Source of the DNA: Spiractinospora alimapuensis
GTDB lineage: Bacteria; Actinomycetota; Actinomycetes; Streptosporangiales; Streptosporangiaceae
Direction: 5' to 3'
Assembly (NCBI RefSeq): GCF_018437505.1
Contig: NZ_CP072467.1
Span: 3,806,010-3,870,009, forward strand
DNA length: 64,000 bases
Positions within the stretch are counted from its first letter, which is position 1; each line of letters begins with the position of its first letter. Under the pieces are notes generated by a model that saw only the letters and a program-made list of their open reading frames with translations, had not been told where the DNA came from and did not search any database. The translations under genes and the position numbers were made by a program. Below are positions 1 through 8,834 of this stretch, piece by piece.

Positions 1-146
1 CCCTCTATCTCCTGAACGGGCACGAGCGGCACACGGTACGTCCCAAGTCGGACTTCCGTGTGCTCTGCGTCTTCAACCCGCCGGTCACCGGCCGCGAGGT
101 ACACGACGAGAACGGCGTCTACCCCTTGGTGACGGAGGACAGCTAA
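1..146 (+). CDS. ectC: L-ectoine synthase EctC, C-terminal part (5' end outside window)
   Basis: The last 47 codons of an open frame enter from the left edge (first complete codon at 3) and end in TAA at 144-146. The residues NGHERHT, then [19 protein letters not shown], match the conserved C-terminus of EctC, a cupin-fold enzyme that cyclises N-gamma-acetyl-diaminobutyrate to ectoine in the cytoplasm. ectA and ectB would normally lie just upstream, outside the window. No ectD (ectoine hydroxylase) follows; the next gene is the ectoine importer ehuB. A strong hairpin lies 60 bases after the stop. The family call is firm because the motif is highly conserved; the rest of the protein cannot be assessed. 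Confidence 0.9.
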   Translation, partial: LYLLNGHERHTVRPKSDFRVLCVFNPPVTGREVHDENGVYPLVTEDS

Positions 147-208
147 GCCCTCCCTCCCCGGGCCGGCGAGCATCGGTCCTGGGCGAGGAGATTGACGGTG
201 GTCGTGTG

Positions 209-236
209 TGGGGCGGGTGGGGGTCCACCCGCCCCA
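209..236 (+). terminator. Hairpin downstream of ectC
   Basis: A perfect 12-bp G/C-rich stem (209-220 with 225-236) closes on a four-base loop, GGGT. It lies 63 bases after the ectC stop. There is no T-run, which is common for intrinsic terminators in actinomycetes. It probably ends the ect transcript and separates it from ehuBCDA. Confidence 0.6.
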
Positions 237-653
237 CTGTCATGCGGACATCCCCGCGCGCGCCACGTCCGGTGTCCGACAATTCTTTGTCGCACCGTCG
301 ACCTAATGTGGTGCGCGACGGCGCCGGTGTCGCAATCACGCGCGAGGCGTCGTGATCTGTCGCGCCCGCTGGGTTCCCGCGCCCGCGGGCTATTCGTCCC
401 GGCCGGACGACCAGCGAGTCCGTAACAGCGGGACGACGCAAAGTCCGATGCCCCGACTCCGTCGTCGCGGCCACATCGCCGGTTTTTCGGGATTTTCGTC
501 GGCGATGGTCGTGACCAGCCCGTTCGGTGAAATGGAAGCGCGACTCCCCAAGTGTCGGGCGACAACGCAATGTCATCCGTCACTCACCCCACCAATGCCG
601 CCTGATTGGCGCACAACGCAACTCTTGGGCGCAACTTGAATGACGATCAGATT

Positions 654-688
654 TCGATACATGAGATATCGACCGAAGTGAGATACAT
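654..688 (+). promoter_or_regulatory. Inverted repeat and direct repeats upstream of ehuB
   Basis: TCGATA (654-659) and TATCGA (667-672) form a perfect inverted repeat around a 7-base spacer. The heptamer GATACAT occurs at 656-662 and again at 682-688, 26 bases apart. The segment is AT-richer than its surroundings and lies about 140 bases before the ehuB start. It is a plausible operator or promoter region for the ectoine-uptake operon. The regulator is not identifiable in this window. Confidence 0.4.
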
Positions 689-823
689 TGCGTCCTGATG
701 AGGTCGCAAAACGAAGGAGATCCCGCGGCTCGAGAAGAACGACACATCTTCCACTTTCGCGGCGTTTCGTCGTCCACACGTCAGTGTGCGGCGCGCCGTC
801 GGCTTGTGACGTGAGGAGAAGAG

Positions 824-1735
824 ATGAAGCCATCGAGGACCAGACTGGTGCGCCGCCGGGACTTCCTCTATCGCGCCGGCGGCGTCGGCCTGGTCGCGGT
901 CACCGGACCGGTGCTGCTGTCGGCGTGCTCCCGATCCGAGAACGGTGAGGAGGGGCCCCTCACCCTGGAGCGCCTCCAGGAGCAGGGCTACATCCGGGCC
1001 GGGATCGCCAACGAGCAGCCCTACGGGTTCGTCGACGACGCGGGGGAGCTGACCGGTGAGTCCCCCGAACTCGCCAAGGCCATCTTCGCCGAGCTCGGTA
1101 TCGACGAGGTCCGAGCCGACCCGGTGGCGTGGGACGGGCTGATCCCGGGACTCACCTCCGACCGCTTCGACTTCGTGGCGGCGGGCATGTCGATCATCCC
1201 GGACCGGTGCTCGGAGGTCGCCTTCTCCAACCCGGAGTACCAGGGACAGACCGCGTTCATGGTCCCCGTCGGCAACCCGGAGGGTATCGAGACCTTCGAG
1301 GACGTCGCCGGGAACTCCGACATCACGCTGTGCGTCCTGAACGCGGCGGTGGAGCAGACCTTCGCCGAGGAACTCGGTGTCCCCAGTGGTCAGTTGGAGG
1401 CCGTGGACGACCAGGTGACGGCGTTCGAGTTCCTGGAGTCCGGCCGGGTGGACGCGATCGCGCTGACCAACATCTCGTTGAACTGGATGCTGCAGGAGCG
1501 CGAGGCCGAGGACGAGTTCGAGGTCACCGATGGATACACGCCGGTGATCGACGGTGAGGAGCAGATCGGCGCCGGAGGGTTCGCCTTCCGACAGGAGGAC
1601 ACCGAGATCGTGGAGGCCGTCAACGGGGTACTGGCGGACTTCCAGGAGAGCGGTCGCCTGCTGGAGATCATCGAGCCGTTCGGGTTCACCGAGGACAACC
1701 TCCCCGGCGACCTGACCGTCGACGACCTGTGCTGA
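824..1735 (+). CDS. ehuB: Ectoine/hydroxyectoine ABC transporter, substrate-binding lipoprotein EhuB
   Basis: A 303-residue extracellular solute-binding protein of the polar amino acid/ectoine class (SBP family 3). The N-terminus carries a twin-arginine signal (RRRDFLYRAGG, from residue 10) ending in a lipobox LLSAC with Cys35, so it is probably exported folded and lipid-anchored. The order binding protein, two permeases, ATPase matches ehuBCDA described in Sinorhizobium and actinomycetes, and ectC immediately upstream supports ectoine as ligand. The start is ATG with GAGGAGA a few bases before it. Expected role: capture of ectoine/hydroxyectoine outside the membrane and delivery to EhuCD. 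The ligand assignment rests on family resemblance and context; a related polar amino acid cannot be excluded from sequence alone. Confidence 0.88.
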   Translation: MKPSRTRLVRRRDFLYRAGGVGLVAVTGPVLLSACSRSENGEEGPLTLERLQEQGYIRAGIANEQPYGFVDDAGELTGESPELAKAIFAELGIDEVRADPVAWDGLIPGLTSDRFDFVAAGMSIIPDRCSEVAFSNPEYQGQTAFMVPVGNPEGIETFEDVAGNSDITLCVLNAAVEQTFAEELGVPSGQLEAVDDQVTAFEFLESGRVDAIALTNISLNWMLQEREAEDEFEVTDGYTPVIDGEEQIGAGGFAFRQEDTEIVEAVNGVLADFQESGRLLEIIEPFGFTEDNLPGDLTVDDLC

Positions 1736-1907
1736 CCGCGGTCGGGGCCGCGCCGGCGACGGGGTCGTGACCGCACCACCACGCGGTGTGTCCACGCTGG
1801 TGGACCCGACGGACCCGACCCACCCCGGCGACGCCCCGTCCGTCCCCCAATCCTCCCTGGCAATCCTCTCCGTCCCCCAACGCATCGAGAGAGCGAGGTG
1901 ACGGCCC

Positions 1908-2678
1908 GTGGACGTGGTTCTGTGGGCGCAGACGGCCTGGGACTGGGCCGTCGGCGCCGTCGAGTTCATCGGGACACGATTCCCGAGCTACCTGGAAGGC
2001 GCCAAGTTCACCGTCCTGGCGACACTGGGCGGGGCCGCGCTCGGCTTCGTGCTCGCCATGGTCATCGGCATCGCCGGGACCACGCGCAGTCGCGCGCTGC
2101 GTGCGGTCGCCACGGTGTACACCGAGACCTTCCGCGGTGTGTCGGCGCTGGTGTTGATGTTCTGGGCGGCGTTCGCCATCCCGAACGTCACCTCGTTCAC
2201 CTTCGAGCCGTTGACGGCGGGAATCGTCGCGCTCGGCGTGAACATCGGAGCCTACGGCGCGGAGGTCGTCCGGGCCGCGATCAACGCCGTGCCCCGGTCC
2301 CAGGTCGAGGCCACCATCGCGCTGAACATGACGTGGACGCGCCGCATGTGGTCGGTCATCCTGCCGCAGGCCTGGGCGCAGATGCTCCCCACGTTCGGCA
2401 ACCTGGTCATCGAGTTGATGAAGGCGACGGCGGTGATCTCGCTGATCGGCGTCACCGACATCATGTGGTCGGCCGACCTGGCCCGGAGCAGCACCTTCGA
2501 GACGGTCTACGCCTACGGCTGGGCCCTGGTCATGTACTTCGTCTTCGCCCAGATCCTGGTCTTCCTGATGCGCCTGCTGGAACGGCACGCCAACCGACGG
2601 CTGGGCCGCGCCTCGGGAACGGGGTTCTGGTCGCTGCTGCGACCGCCCTCCATCACGACGGCGGGAGGTGCGCGCTGA
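1908..2678 (+). CDS. ehuC: Ectoine/hydroxyectoine ABC transporter permease EhuC
   Basis: A 256-residue His/Glu/Gln-type amino acid ABC permease. Hydrophobic segments surround the cytoplasmic EAA loop, here read from VEATIALNMTWTRRM onward, which docks the ATPase EhuA. It starts at ATG 1908, 170 bases after ehuB, with GAGCGAGGTGA upstream. Its TGA overlaps the ATG of the next permease by one base, so the two are translationally coupled and should be made in equal amounts as a heterodimer. Family members are usually 210-290 residues, so it looks complete. The C-terminus is slightly extended and basic. Confidence 0.87.
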   Translation: MDVVLWAQTAWDWAVGAVEFIGTRFPSYLEGAKFTVLATLGGAALGFVLAMVIGIAGTTRSRALRAVATVYTETFRGVSALVLMFWAAFAIPNVTSFTFEPLTAGIVALGVNIGAYGAEVVRAAINAVPRSQVEATIALNMTWTRRMWSVILPQAWAQMLPTFGNLVIELMKATAVISLIGVTDIMWSADLARSSTFETVYAYGWALVMYFVFAQILVFLMRLLERHANRRLGRASGTGFWSLLRPPSITTAGGAR

Positions 2679-3316
2679 TGGTGTGGGACTGGGAGTTCAC
2701 CGGACAGGTCCTGCCCGACCTGGCCTCCGGCCTGTGGGTCACCGTGCAGGCGACCGTCTTCGGTTACGCCATCGCACTCGTCCTCGGCCTGGCGGTCGCG
2801 CTCCTGCGCCGTCTGCCGGTGATCGGGACCCTGGTGTTCGCCGTCTTCGAGTTCATCCGCTCCACCCCGCTGCTGGTGCAGCTCGTCTTCGTCTTCTTCC
2901 TCGTTCCCGGTGCGGTGGCACCGCTCACCGTTGGGATCCTCGTCCTGGGCGTGCACTACTCCGCCTACACCGCGGAGGTCTACCGTTCGGGAATCGAGGG
3001 AGTGCAGAAGGGGCAGTGGGAAGCCTGCCGCGCGCTGAGCCTGCCAGCGCACCGCGTCTGGGGAGCGGTCATCCTGCCCCAGGCGATCCGCAAGGTCATC
3101 CCGCCGCTGGGCAACTACCTGATCGCGATGTTCAAGGACACCCCGCTGTTGTTCGCGATCGCGGTCCCGGAGCTGTTGTCCCAGGCGCAGCGGGTAGGCG
3201 GACAGTACTTCCGGGTGTTCGAGGCGATGACGATGGTGGGTCTGCTCTTTATCCTGGTGAGCGTCCCATCGGCGATACTCATTCGACGATTGGAGCGACG
3301 CTATGCAGCCGTCTGA
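2678..3316 (+). CDS. ehuD: Ectoine/hydroxyectoine ABC transporter permease EhuD
   Basis: A 212-residue partner permease of the same His/Glu/Gln TRAP family. The start is the ATG at 2678, which shares one base with the ehuC stop (TGATG) and is preceded by GGGAGGTG. A longer in-frame reading upstream is the out-of-frame shadow of ehuC. The EAA-type loop, read around KGQWEACRALSLPAHR, is present, followed by the typical PPLGNYLIAMFKDTPLL stretch. Its 3' end overlaps ehuA by 14 bases. With EhuC it should form the membrane channel for ectoines. Confidence 0.87.
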   Translation: MVWDWEFTGQVLPDLASGLWVTVQATVFGYAIALVLGLAVALLRRLPVIGTLVFAVFEFIRSTPLLVQLVFVFFLVPGAVAPLTVGILVLGVHYSAYTAEVYRSGIEGVQKGQWEACRALSLPAHRVWGAVILPQAIRKVIPPLGNYLIAMFKDTPLLFAIAVPELLSQAQRVGGQYFRVFEAMTMVGLLFILVSVPSAILIRRLERRYAAV

Positions 3317-4118
3317 CGCGGCGTCCGAGGCCGCCGCCGGGGGCGCCGAGCCCCTGATCCGGTTCGAGTCGGTCGTCAAGCGATTCGGCGAGCTCACCGT
3401 GCTCGACCACCTCGACTTCTCCGTCGACGCCGGGGAGCGCGTCACCCTGATCGGCCCCAGTGGGTCGGGGAAGACCACCATCCTCCGGCTGCTGATGACG
3501 TTGGAGCGGGTCACCGACGGCGTCATCTGGCTCGCGGGGGAGCCGTTCAGCCACATGCGGCGCGGCGAGGCCCTCGTCGCGGCCAGCGAGCCGCACCTGC
3601 GTGCCCACCGCAAGCGGATCGGCATGGTGTTCCAACAGTTCAACCTGTTCCCGAACATGACCGTGCGCAAGAACATCACCGAGGCGCCGGTGCACGTCCT
3701 GGGAGCGAACAAGGACGCCGCCAACGAGCAGGCGGTGGAGCTGTTGGAACTGGTGGGGCTGGCGGACAAGGTCGACGCGCACCCGACCCAACTGTCGGGC
3801 GGTCAACAACAACGCGTCGCGATCGCCCGCGCGCTGGCGATGCGGCCCGAGATCCTCCTCCTGGACGAGGTCACCTCGGCCCTGGACCCGGAACTCGTGG
3901 GCGGGGTCCTGGACGTGCTGCGCGACATCGCCCAGTCGACGAACGTCACCATGCTCATCGTGACGCACGAGATGGGCTTCGCCCGGGACGTGTCGAACCG
4001 GGTGCTGATGTTCGACAAGGGGCGCATCGTCGAGGAGGGGCCACCGGACCAGATCTTCGGCGACCCGCACGAGGAACGGACCAGGGGTTTCCTGCGGGCG
4101 GTCCTCGAGTCGGAGTGA
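3303..4118 (+). CDS. ehuA: Ectoine/hydroxyectoine ABC transporter ATP-binding protein EhuA
   Basis: A 271-residue ABC ATPase with all catalytic motifs: Walker A GPSGSGKT at residues 51-58, signature LSGGQQQR near 163, Walker B with EILLLDEVTSALD near 183, and the switch His in VTHEMGF. It belongs to the polar amino acid importer ATPases. The ATG lies inside the end of ehuD (14-base overlap), the last gene of the ehuBCDA operon. A bulged 14-bp hairpin follows at 4139-4177. Function: ATP hydrolysis to drive ectoine uptake through EhuCD. Confidence 0.88.
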   Translation: MQPSDAASEAAAGGAEPLIRFESVVKRFGELTVLDHLDFSVDAGERVTLIGPSGSGKTTILRLLMTLERVTDGVIWLAGEPFSHMRRGEALVAASEPHLRAHRKRIGMVFQQFNLFPNMTVRKNITEAPVHVLGANKDAANEQAVELLELVGLADKVDAHPTQLSGGQQQRVAIARALAMRPEILLLDEVTSALDPELVGGVLDVLRDIAQSTNVTMLIVTHEMGFARDVSNRVLMFDKGRIVEEGPPDQIFGDPHEERTRGFLRAVLESE

Positions 4119-4138
4119 GTGGCCGTTCTCCTCGGTGA

Positions 4139-4177
4139 GGGGGTTCCCTTCCGGCGCTGGCCGCGGAAGGAACCCCC
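4139..4177 (+). terminator. Terminator after ehuA
   Basis: Left arm 4139-4153 pairs with right arm 4164-4177 to give a 14-bp stem with one bulged C. The loop is about ten bases. It begins 20 bases after the ehuA stop and has no T-run. It probably ends the ehuBCDA transcript. Confidence 0.65.
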
Positions 4178-4333
4178 GCCCTGCCACACTCGCCTCACGG
4201 ACGCCCCCTCGGGCGCGCTTCGGTCCGGAACAGACTCGCCGCGGGGGCCGGCCCGTGGTCCGTCCTCGCGGTGGGCACCCCTGACCCTCTCCGTGGTGTC
4301 CGGCGGTTGCCGCCCCTGATCTACCGTGGGTGC

Positions 4334-5353
4334 ATGAACGAGCGCACTGTCGAATGGACCGGCACCGGTCTACGTCTGCTTGACCAGACCAAGCTCCCCG
4401 GGAAGATCGAGTACCTGTCGATCGAGACCGTGGACCAGCTCGTCGACGCGATCGCGCGGCTCGTCGTGCGCGGCGCCCCGGCCATCGGGGCGGCCGGGGC
4501 GTACGGGGTCGCGTTGGCGCTCCTCGAAGCCGAACGGGAGGGATGGTCGGAGGAACGGCGCGAGGAGGCGATCGATCGGATCCGCGACGCCCGTCCGACC
4601 GCCGTGAACCTCGCCTGGGCCGTGGACCGGGTTCGCCCCGCGGTCGCCCAGGGGGTCACCGCGGTGTCGGCGCTCGCGGAGGAGATCGCCCGTGCCGACG
4701 CCGCGGCGAACCGCCGGATCGGACACAACGGCGCCGACTGGCTGGCCGAGCGGCTGGGGACGGACCGACCCCTGCGCGTTCTCACCCACTGCAACACCGG
4801 CGCTCTGGCCACCACCGAGTGGGGGACCGCGTTGGGCATCGTCCGCGAACTGAACCAGCGGGGACGGCTGGAGTCGGTCCACGTCGACGAGACGCGTCCC
4901 CTGCTGCAGGGATCCCGCCTGACCGCGTGGGAGCTCGACCGGGAGGGCATCCAGCACTGGATCCAGCCGGACGGCGCCGCCGCGAGCACCATCATGTCCG
5001 GTCGGGTGGACGCCGCGATCGTGGGCGCGGACCGGATCGCCGGGAACGGCGACACCGCCAACAAGATCGGCACCCTCGGGGTGGGCCTCGCCTGCGCCGA
5101 GGCCGGGATTCCCTTCGTCGTCGCGGCGCCGACGAGCACCGTCGACCTGGCCACGACGTCGGGGGAGCGGATCGAGATCGAGCTACGCGGCGAGGATGAG
5201 GTCCTGGAGTTGGCCGGGATCCGGGTCGCCCCCGTGGGGTCTCCGGGATTCAACCCCGCCTTCGACGTGACACCCGCCCGCTTCGTCACCGCGCTGGTGA
5301 CCGAGGAGCGGGTGTACGAGGTGGCGAAGGGCGACACTCCGGCCGGGAACTGA
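4334..5353 (+). CDS. mtnA: S-methyl-5-thioribose-1-phosphate isomerase
   Basis: A 339-residue protein of the eIF2B-like aldose-ketose isomerase family that converts methylthioribose-1-phosphate to methylthioribulose-1-phosphate in methionine salvage. Diagnostic features are VVRGAPAIGAAGAYG near the N-terminus, CNTGALATTEWGTALG with the active-site Cys near 153, and GADRIAGNGDTANKIGT with the catalytic Asp near 233. I chose ATG 4334, where the family's conserved N-terminal sequence begins; an upstream in-frame ATG at 4271 would add 21 unlikely residues. No other methionine-salvage gene is adjacent. It stands alone between the ehu operon and a convergent gene. Confidence 0.93.
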   Translation: MNERTVEWTGTGLRLLDQTKLPGKIEYLSIETVDQLVDAIARLVVRGAPAIGAAGAYGVALALLEAEREGWSEERREEAIDRIRDARPTAVNLAWAVDRVRPAVAQGVTAVSALAEEIARADAAANRRIGHNGADWLAERLGTDRPLRVLTHCNTGALATTEWGTALGIVRELNQRGRLESVHVDETRPLLQGSRLTAWELDREGIQHWIQPDGAAASTIMSGRVDAAIVGADRIAGNGDTANKIGTLGVGLACAEAGIPFVVAAPTSTVDLATTSGERIEIELRGEDEVLELAGIRVAPVGSPGFNPAFDVTPARFVTALVTEERVYEVAKGDTPAGN

Positions 5354-5424
5354 GAACGGCGGACGTCGGAGCCGCGTGACGGGACGCCGCGGGGTCGGGG
5401 CCGCGGCCCCTCAGAACGCGGTGA

Positions 5425-6153
5425 CTACCACCAGCAGATCCACCGAGGACAACCGTCGTCCTCGTCCTCGTCGCCCTCTTCGTCCTCGCGTTCGCCGGGC
5501 TGCGGTGGACGTTCCCCGACACGCTCGTTGGACTCACCCGGTGCCTCGGTCTCCGGGGAGTCGACGTCGTCCTCGGGGGTCGGTGAGGTGGAGCCGCCGC
5601 CCCCGTCTCCGCCGCTACCGCTCTGGCCGTCCCCGGAGGACGCGCTGTTCGTCGAACTCTGGCCGCCGCTGTTGGACGTGTCCCCGTCGTCCACGTTTCC
5701 CGCGGCGTCGTCCTCGTCGGAGGTCGTGTCCCCGTCGGCGTCGTCCGCCTCCGGGGTCGACTCGTCCTCGTCAGCGGAGGGAGAGGACAACGGCGGTCCG
5801 GCCGCACCTCCGGAGAAGGGGTTCTCGTCGTCCTCCGCGGGGGAGTCGGCGGCGACCTCCTCCCCGTCCGGGCCGGGCTGAAGCCACACGACGCCACCGA
5901 CGATCAGGCCGAGGGCGAGGGCCCCGGCCACGAGAACGGGGGCCAGCGGGATCCGGCGCCGCTTGGTTGGCTGGGCGTGGCGACCGCGAACGGGCCCGTT
6001 GGGCTCGTTCGGCTCGTCGTCGACGTCGGGGTAGGTGAAACTGCCGAGGGTTTGGTCGGAGGGGCTCCGTGACGCACTGGCGGCCCCGAAGGACTCTGTC
6101 GCGGAGGATCGATCATCGAATCCCGCGACGTCCGGGTCGTCGCTGCGTGACAT
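5425..6153 (-). CDS. Membrane-anchored protein with acidic disordered tail and aromatic/Cys C-terminus
   Basis: I do not recognise this family. The 242-residue product has a cytoplasmic-looking N-terminus (about 60 residues), a basic stop KRRRIP, one transmembrane segment (about 69-91), then some 140 residues rich in Asp, Glu, Ser, Gly and Thr that must be disordered. It ends with DDGCPRWICWW, a compact Cys-x4-Cys aromatic tip. ATG 6153 is preceded by TTGGAG seven bases away; earlier in-frame starts lack a ribosome site. With an N-in orientation the acidic tail would extend outside the cell. It is convergent with mtnA. It could be a cell-envelope spacer or an anchor for a binding peptide; no enzymatic domain is visible. 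Confidence 0.6.
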   Translation of the reverse strand: MSRSDDPDVAGFDDRSSATESFGAASASRSPSDQTLGSFTYPDVDDEPNEPNGPVRGRHAQPTKRRRIPLAPVLVAGALALGLIVGGVVWLQPGPDGEEVAADSPAEDDENPFSGGAAGPPLSSPSADEDESTPEADDADGDTTSDEDDAAGNVDDGDTSNSGGQSSTNSASSGDGQSGSGGDGGGGSTSPTPEDDVDSPETEAPGESNERVGERPPQPGEREDEEGDEDEDDGCPRWICWW

Positions 6154-6635
6154 GGGAAACTCCAATGAAGGCGGTGACTTCCAGGTCTGGGGGATCGAAA
6201 CGGTATGGATACCGCAAAGGTGATCAATGGTGTCGGATGGGTGTGACAGTGACAAGCGACCTCACGCTGTGTGACTGAATCTCGTGCATTCTGCCGCACT
6301 TTTTGTCAGCGGGAATCCCCCTGTGCGCGGGCGGTCCGTCAACCAGGAAGAACACACCGAGAAACGCAGGCGGGGTGTCGGTCCAATGGCGGGAATTCCA
6401 CCTGGTGTGGGAATGGGTGACCGACGAAAAGGGTGGTGAGGACCGCTCAGCCGACAGCGGCGCTCAGCGGTGCGAGTCCACGGCCGTCGCGGTTGGAGTG
6501 GAGCGTATTTCCTGGTCTCGGGCGTCCTCCTCACTGCTGCCCCGGCGTGGGCGGCGCGCCCTCGCGGGGTGAGGTGAGGAGGGGGATGAACAGCGAGAAC
6601 ACGACACGTGTATCTTTCGTGCCCGTCCGTGTTCC

Positions 6636-6659
6636 CCTGGCCGGTTGCGGCCAGGGGGG
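6636..6659. terminator. Nine-base-pair hairpin
   Basis: CCCCTGGCC (6636-6644) and GGCCAGGGG (6651-6659) flank the loop GGTTGC. There is no T-run on either strand. It may be a terminator or an RNA structure; nothing decides between them. Confidence 0.35.
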
Positions 6660-6756
6660 AAATCGGGGGTGCTGCGGAGAGTGAGGGCGGTGTGGCGCCG
6701 GAGTCGACCGCGCGGCGTGTTCTTCCCGTGTCCCGGTGTTGGGGGCCGGGCACGGC

Positions 6757-6791
6757 CGTGCGGCGGCGCCCAAGGGGCACCGCCGCACGGT
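6757..6791 (-). terminator. Probable terminator of the exporter operon
   Basis: An 11-bp stem (6757-6767 with 6781-6791) continues, after one mismatch, into an inner GCCC/GGGC stem. It lies downstream of the minus-strand permease gene that ends at 6940. The structure would be stable when read from either strand. Confidence 0.5.
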
Positions 6792-6939
6792 TCTCGCCAC
6801 AGTGGGCTCCGCCGGGCCGGCCCGCACCGCGAAGCGTCGCCCCTGGGCCACTGCCCGCGCGTGAGCCCCAGGACCAGCGGTGACCGAGCGGTCGAGACGC
6901 GGACCTCGACCGTCGGCCGTGGGGCCCACGCGCGGGGGC

Positions 6940-7785
6940 CTACTTGCGGTTGTAGAGCCACATGGTGAGTGATCCGAAGACGCCGATGCTCACCGCCCCC
7001 GCGACGGCCACCCACATCAGCGCGCCGGCGTCGGGCGTCCCCGCCATCACCGATCGGATCGCGGTCGTCAGGTTCGTGATCGGGTTGACGTCCACGAAGG
7101 CCCGCAGCCAGCTCGGCATGGTCCCGGGATCGACGAAGATGTTGCTCAGGAAGCTCAGCGGGAAGATCAGCATCATGCTGATCCCCATGACCGCCTTCTC
7201 ACTCCGGGCGAAGAGCCCGACGCTGGTCCAGATCCAGGAGATGGAGAAGGCGAACACGAGCAGCAGGGCCACCCCGGCAAGCACGCCGAGCACGCCCCCC
7301 TCCGGCCGGAAACCGATGAGCAACCCCACCACCAGGATCACGGCGGACCCCAGGGCGTAGCGCATCAGGTCGCCCAGGAGGTAGCCGACCATGGGGGCGG
7401 GCCGCCAGATCGGGAGGGTCCGGAACCGGTCGAAGACCCCCTTCCGGATGTCCTCGTTCACCGAGACGCCGGTGTACATGGTGGTCATGACGATACTCAT
7501 CACCATGATGCCGGGCAGGAGGTCCTGGATGTAGTCCCCGGTCGATCCCGCCAGCGCCCCACCGAACAGGAAGGTGAACATCAACGTCATCATGATCGGG
7601 AACAGGGTGACGTCGAAGAGCTGCTCGGGGACGTGCTTGATCTTCAGGACCGCGCGCCAGCCGAAGGCGAGGGACGCCGCCGCGGCGGACGGGCGCGGCG
7701 GGTGCTCCCCCGTGCCCAGGACGGCTTCGAGGCTGGTGGTGGACGGGCTCTTCGTCGGCTCCGTGGCGGTCTGCGTCGCGGCCAT
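6940..7785 (-). CDS. ABC-2 type exporter permease (DrrB-like)
   Basis: A 281-residue integral membrane protein with about six hydrophobic segments. It carries the ABC-2/DrrB pattern, including the conserved VSVNEDIRKGVFDRFRTLPIWR loop region that follows the second membrane segment (positions around 7410-7470). Such permeases pair with a DrrA-type ATPase to expel drugs or lipids. Its ATG overlaps the stop of the ATPase gene by one base, so the two are co-translated. The substrate is unknown; no antibiotic biosynthesis genes adjoin it. The long Ser/Thr/Pro-containing N-terminus (about 40 residues) is typical for actinobacterial members. Confidence 0.85.
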   Translation of the reverse strand: MAATQTATEPTKSPSTTSLEAVLGTGEHPPRPSAAAASLAFGWRAVLKIKHVPEQLFDVTLFPIMMTLMFTFLFGGALAGSTGDYIQDLLPGIMVMSIVMTTMYTGVSVNEDIRKGVFDRFRTLPIWRPAPMVGYLLGDLMRYALGSAVILVVGLLIGFRPEGGVLGVLAGVALLLVFAFSISWIWTSVGLFARSEKAVMGISMMLIFPLSFLSNIFVDPGTMPSWLRAFVDVNPITNLTTAIRSVMAGTPDAGALMWVAVAGAVSIGVFGSLTMWLYNRK

Positions 7786-8774
7786 CAGGCGGCCTCCTCT
7801 TCCGTCGCTTCGGTCGCGGGGTGATCGGTCAGGGCGAGGAAGACCTCGTCCAGGCTGGGTTGGCCGAGCGCGAAGTTGTCCACGATGATTCCGGCGCTGG
7901 TCAATGAGGCCAGCGCGTGCGCCGCACGGTCGGAGGGCAACGCGTCACCGGTGAGCCGCGCGGTCAGGGCCAGCGGGTCGGAGTCGGTGTGGACCTCCGC
8001 GTCCAGAGCCTCGTGGAGGACGCGCCGCGCCTCCTCCCGTTGGGCGACCTCGCGGATCCGGACCTGGACCGACCCCGTTCCCACGGACGCCTTCAGCTCG
8101 CCCGGGGTGCCTTCGGCGATCACCCGTCCGTGGTCGATGACGGCGATCCGTGCGGCGAGCTGGTCCGCCTCGTCGAGGTACTGCGTGGTGAGCAGCACCG
8201 TGGTTCCCTGGGCGACGATGATCCGGATGATGTCCCAGACCTGGTTGCGGCTGCGGGGGTCGAGACCGGTGGTCGGCTCGTCCAGGAACAGCAGTGAGGG
8301 AGGACGGATGATGCTGGCGCCGATGTCCAGACGCCGCCGCATGCCTCCGGAGTAGTTCTTCACCTGGCGGTCGGCCGCGTCGGTCAGGCCGAACGCGTCC
8401 AGTAGGCGTTCGCCCCGTGCGCGTGCGGCCGCCTTGCGGTGACCGATGAGCCGGCCGAGCAGGGTCAGGTTCTCGATCCCGGTGAGGTCCTCGTCGAGCG
8501 ACGCGTACTGACCGGTCAGGCTGACCTTGTTGCGAACCAGTTCCGGGTTTCGCCGCACGTCGTGGCCCAGCACGTGCGCCTGGCCACCGTCTGGGGACAG
8601 CAGCGTCGCGAGCATCTTCACGGCCGTGGTCTTCCCCGCGCCGTTCGGGCCCAGGACGCCGTACACCTGTCCGGTCGGGACGGCGAGGTCGAGGCCGTCG
8701 ACGGCACGGTTCTTCCCGAACTGCTTCACCAGCCCTTTGGCGTCGATCGCCAGGTCGGTGGTCCCACGCTCCAT
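7785..8774 (-). CDS. ABC exporter ATP-binding protein (DrrA-like daunorubicin resistance family)
   Basis: A 329-residue ATPase with Walker A GPNGAGKT at 42-49, signature YSGGMRRR near 139, Walker [14 protein letters not shown] near 163, and the C-terminal 80-residue extension seen in DrrA proteins. I chose ATG 8774, preceded by AAGGGGG; a longer frame reaching 9068 covers the promoter and operator and has no family similarity. It is translationally coupled to the downstream permease. A perfect palindrome at 8835-8856, about 60 bases upstream, suggests repression by a small-molecule-responsive regulator, but no regulator gene is adjacent. Expected role: ATP-driven export of a hydrophobic compound. 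Confidence 0.88.
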   Translation of the reverse strand: MERGTTDLAIDAKGLVKQFGKNRAVDGLDLAVPTGQVYGVLGPNGAGKTTAVKMLATLLSPDGGQAHVLGHDVRRNPELVRNKVSLTGQYASLDEDLTGIENLTLLGRLIGHRKAAARARGERLLDAFGLTDAADRQVKNYSGGMRRRLDIGASIIRPPSLLFLDEPTTGLDPRSRNQVWDIIRIIVAQGTTVLLTTQYLDEADQLAARIAVIDHGRVIAEGTPGELKASVGTGSVQVRIREVAQREEARRVLHEALDAEVHTDSDPLALTARLTGDALPSDRAAHALASLTSAGIIVDNFALGQPSLDEVFLALTDHPATEATEEEAA

Positions 8775-8834
8775 CACGTTGTTGCCCCCTTGGCACTGTT
8801 CTGTGGTGCGAACGTCTGCGCCACCACAAACTAG

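Larger units (their letters stand above)
147..823. other. Intergenic region between ectC and ehuB
   Basis: This stretch of about 680 bases holds the ectC hairpin (209-236) and, near its right end, an inverted repeat plus a repeated GATACAT heptamer that may control ehuB. Open frames here on either strand are rich in Arg/Pro with no recognisable domain and look like GC-driven shadows. I see no further gene or RNA. Confidence 0.5.
6154..6939. other. Intergenic region with two strong hairpins
   Basis: About 790 bases contain no convincing gene; open frames on both strands are Arg/Pro-rich shadows. Two perfect hairpins are present: a 9-bp stem at 6636-6659 and an 11-bp stem at 6757-6791. The second lies 150 bases downstream of the minus-strand exporter permease. 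Confidence 0.5.

Noticed and set aside
5393-5414. GGGGCCGCGGCCCC palindrome between mtnA and the acidic membrane protein
   Set aside because: It has no loop and is made only of G and C, so it may be chance in such DNA; it could aid termination, but I do not call it.
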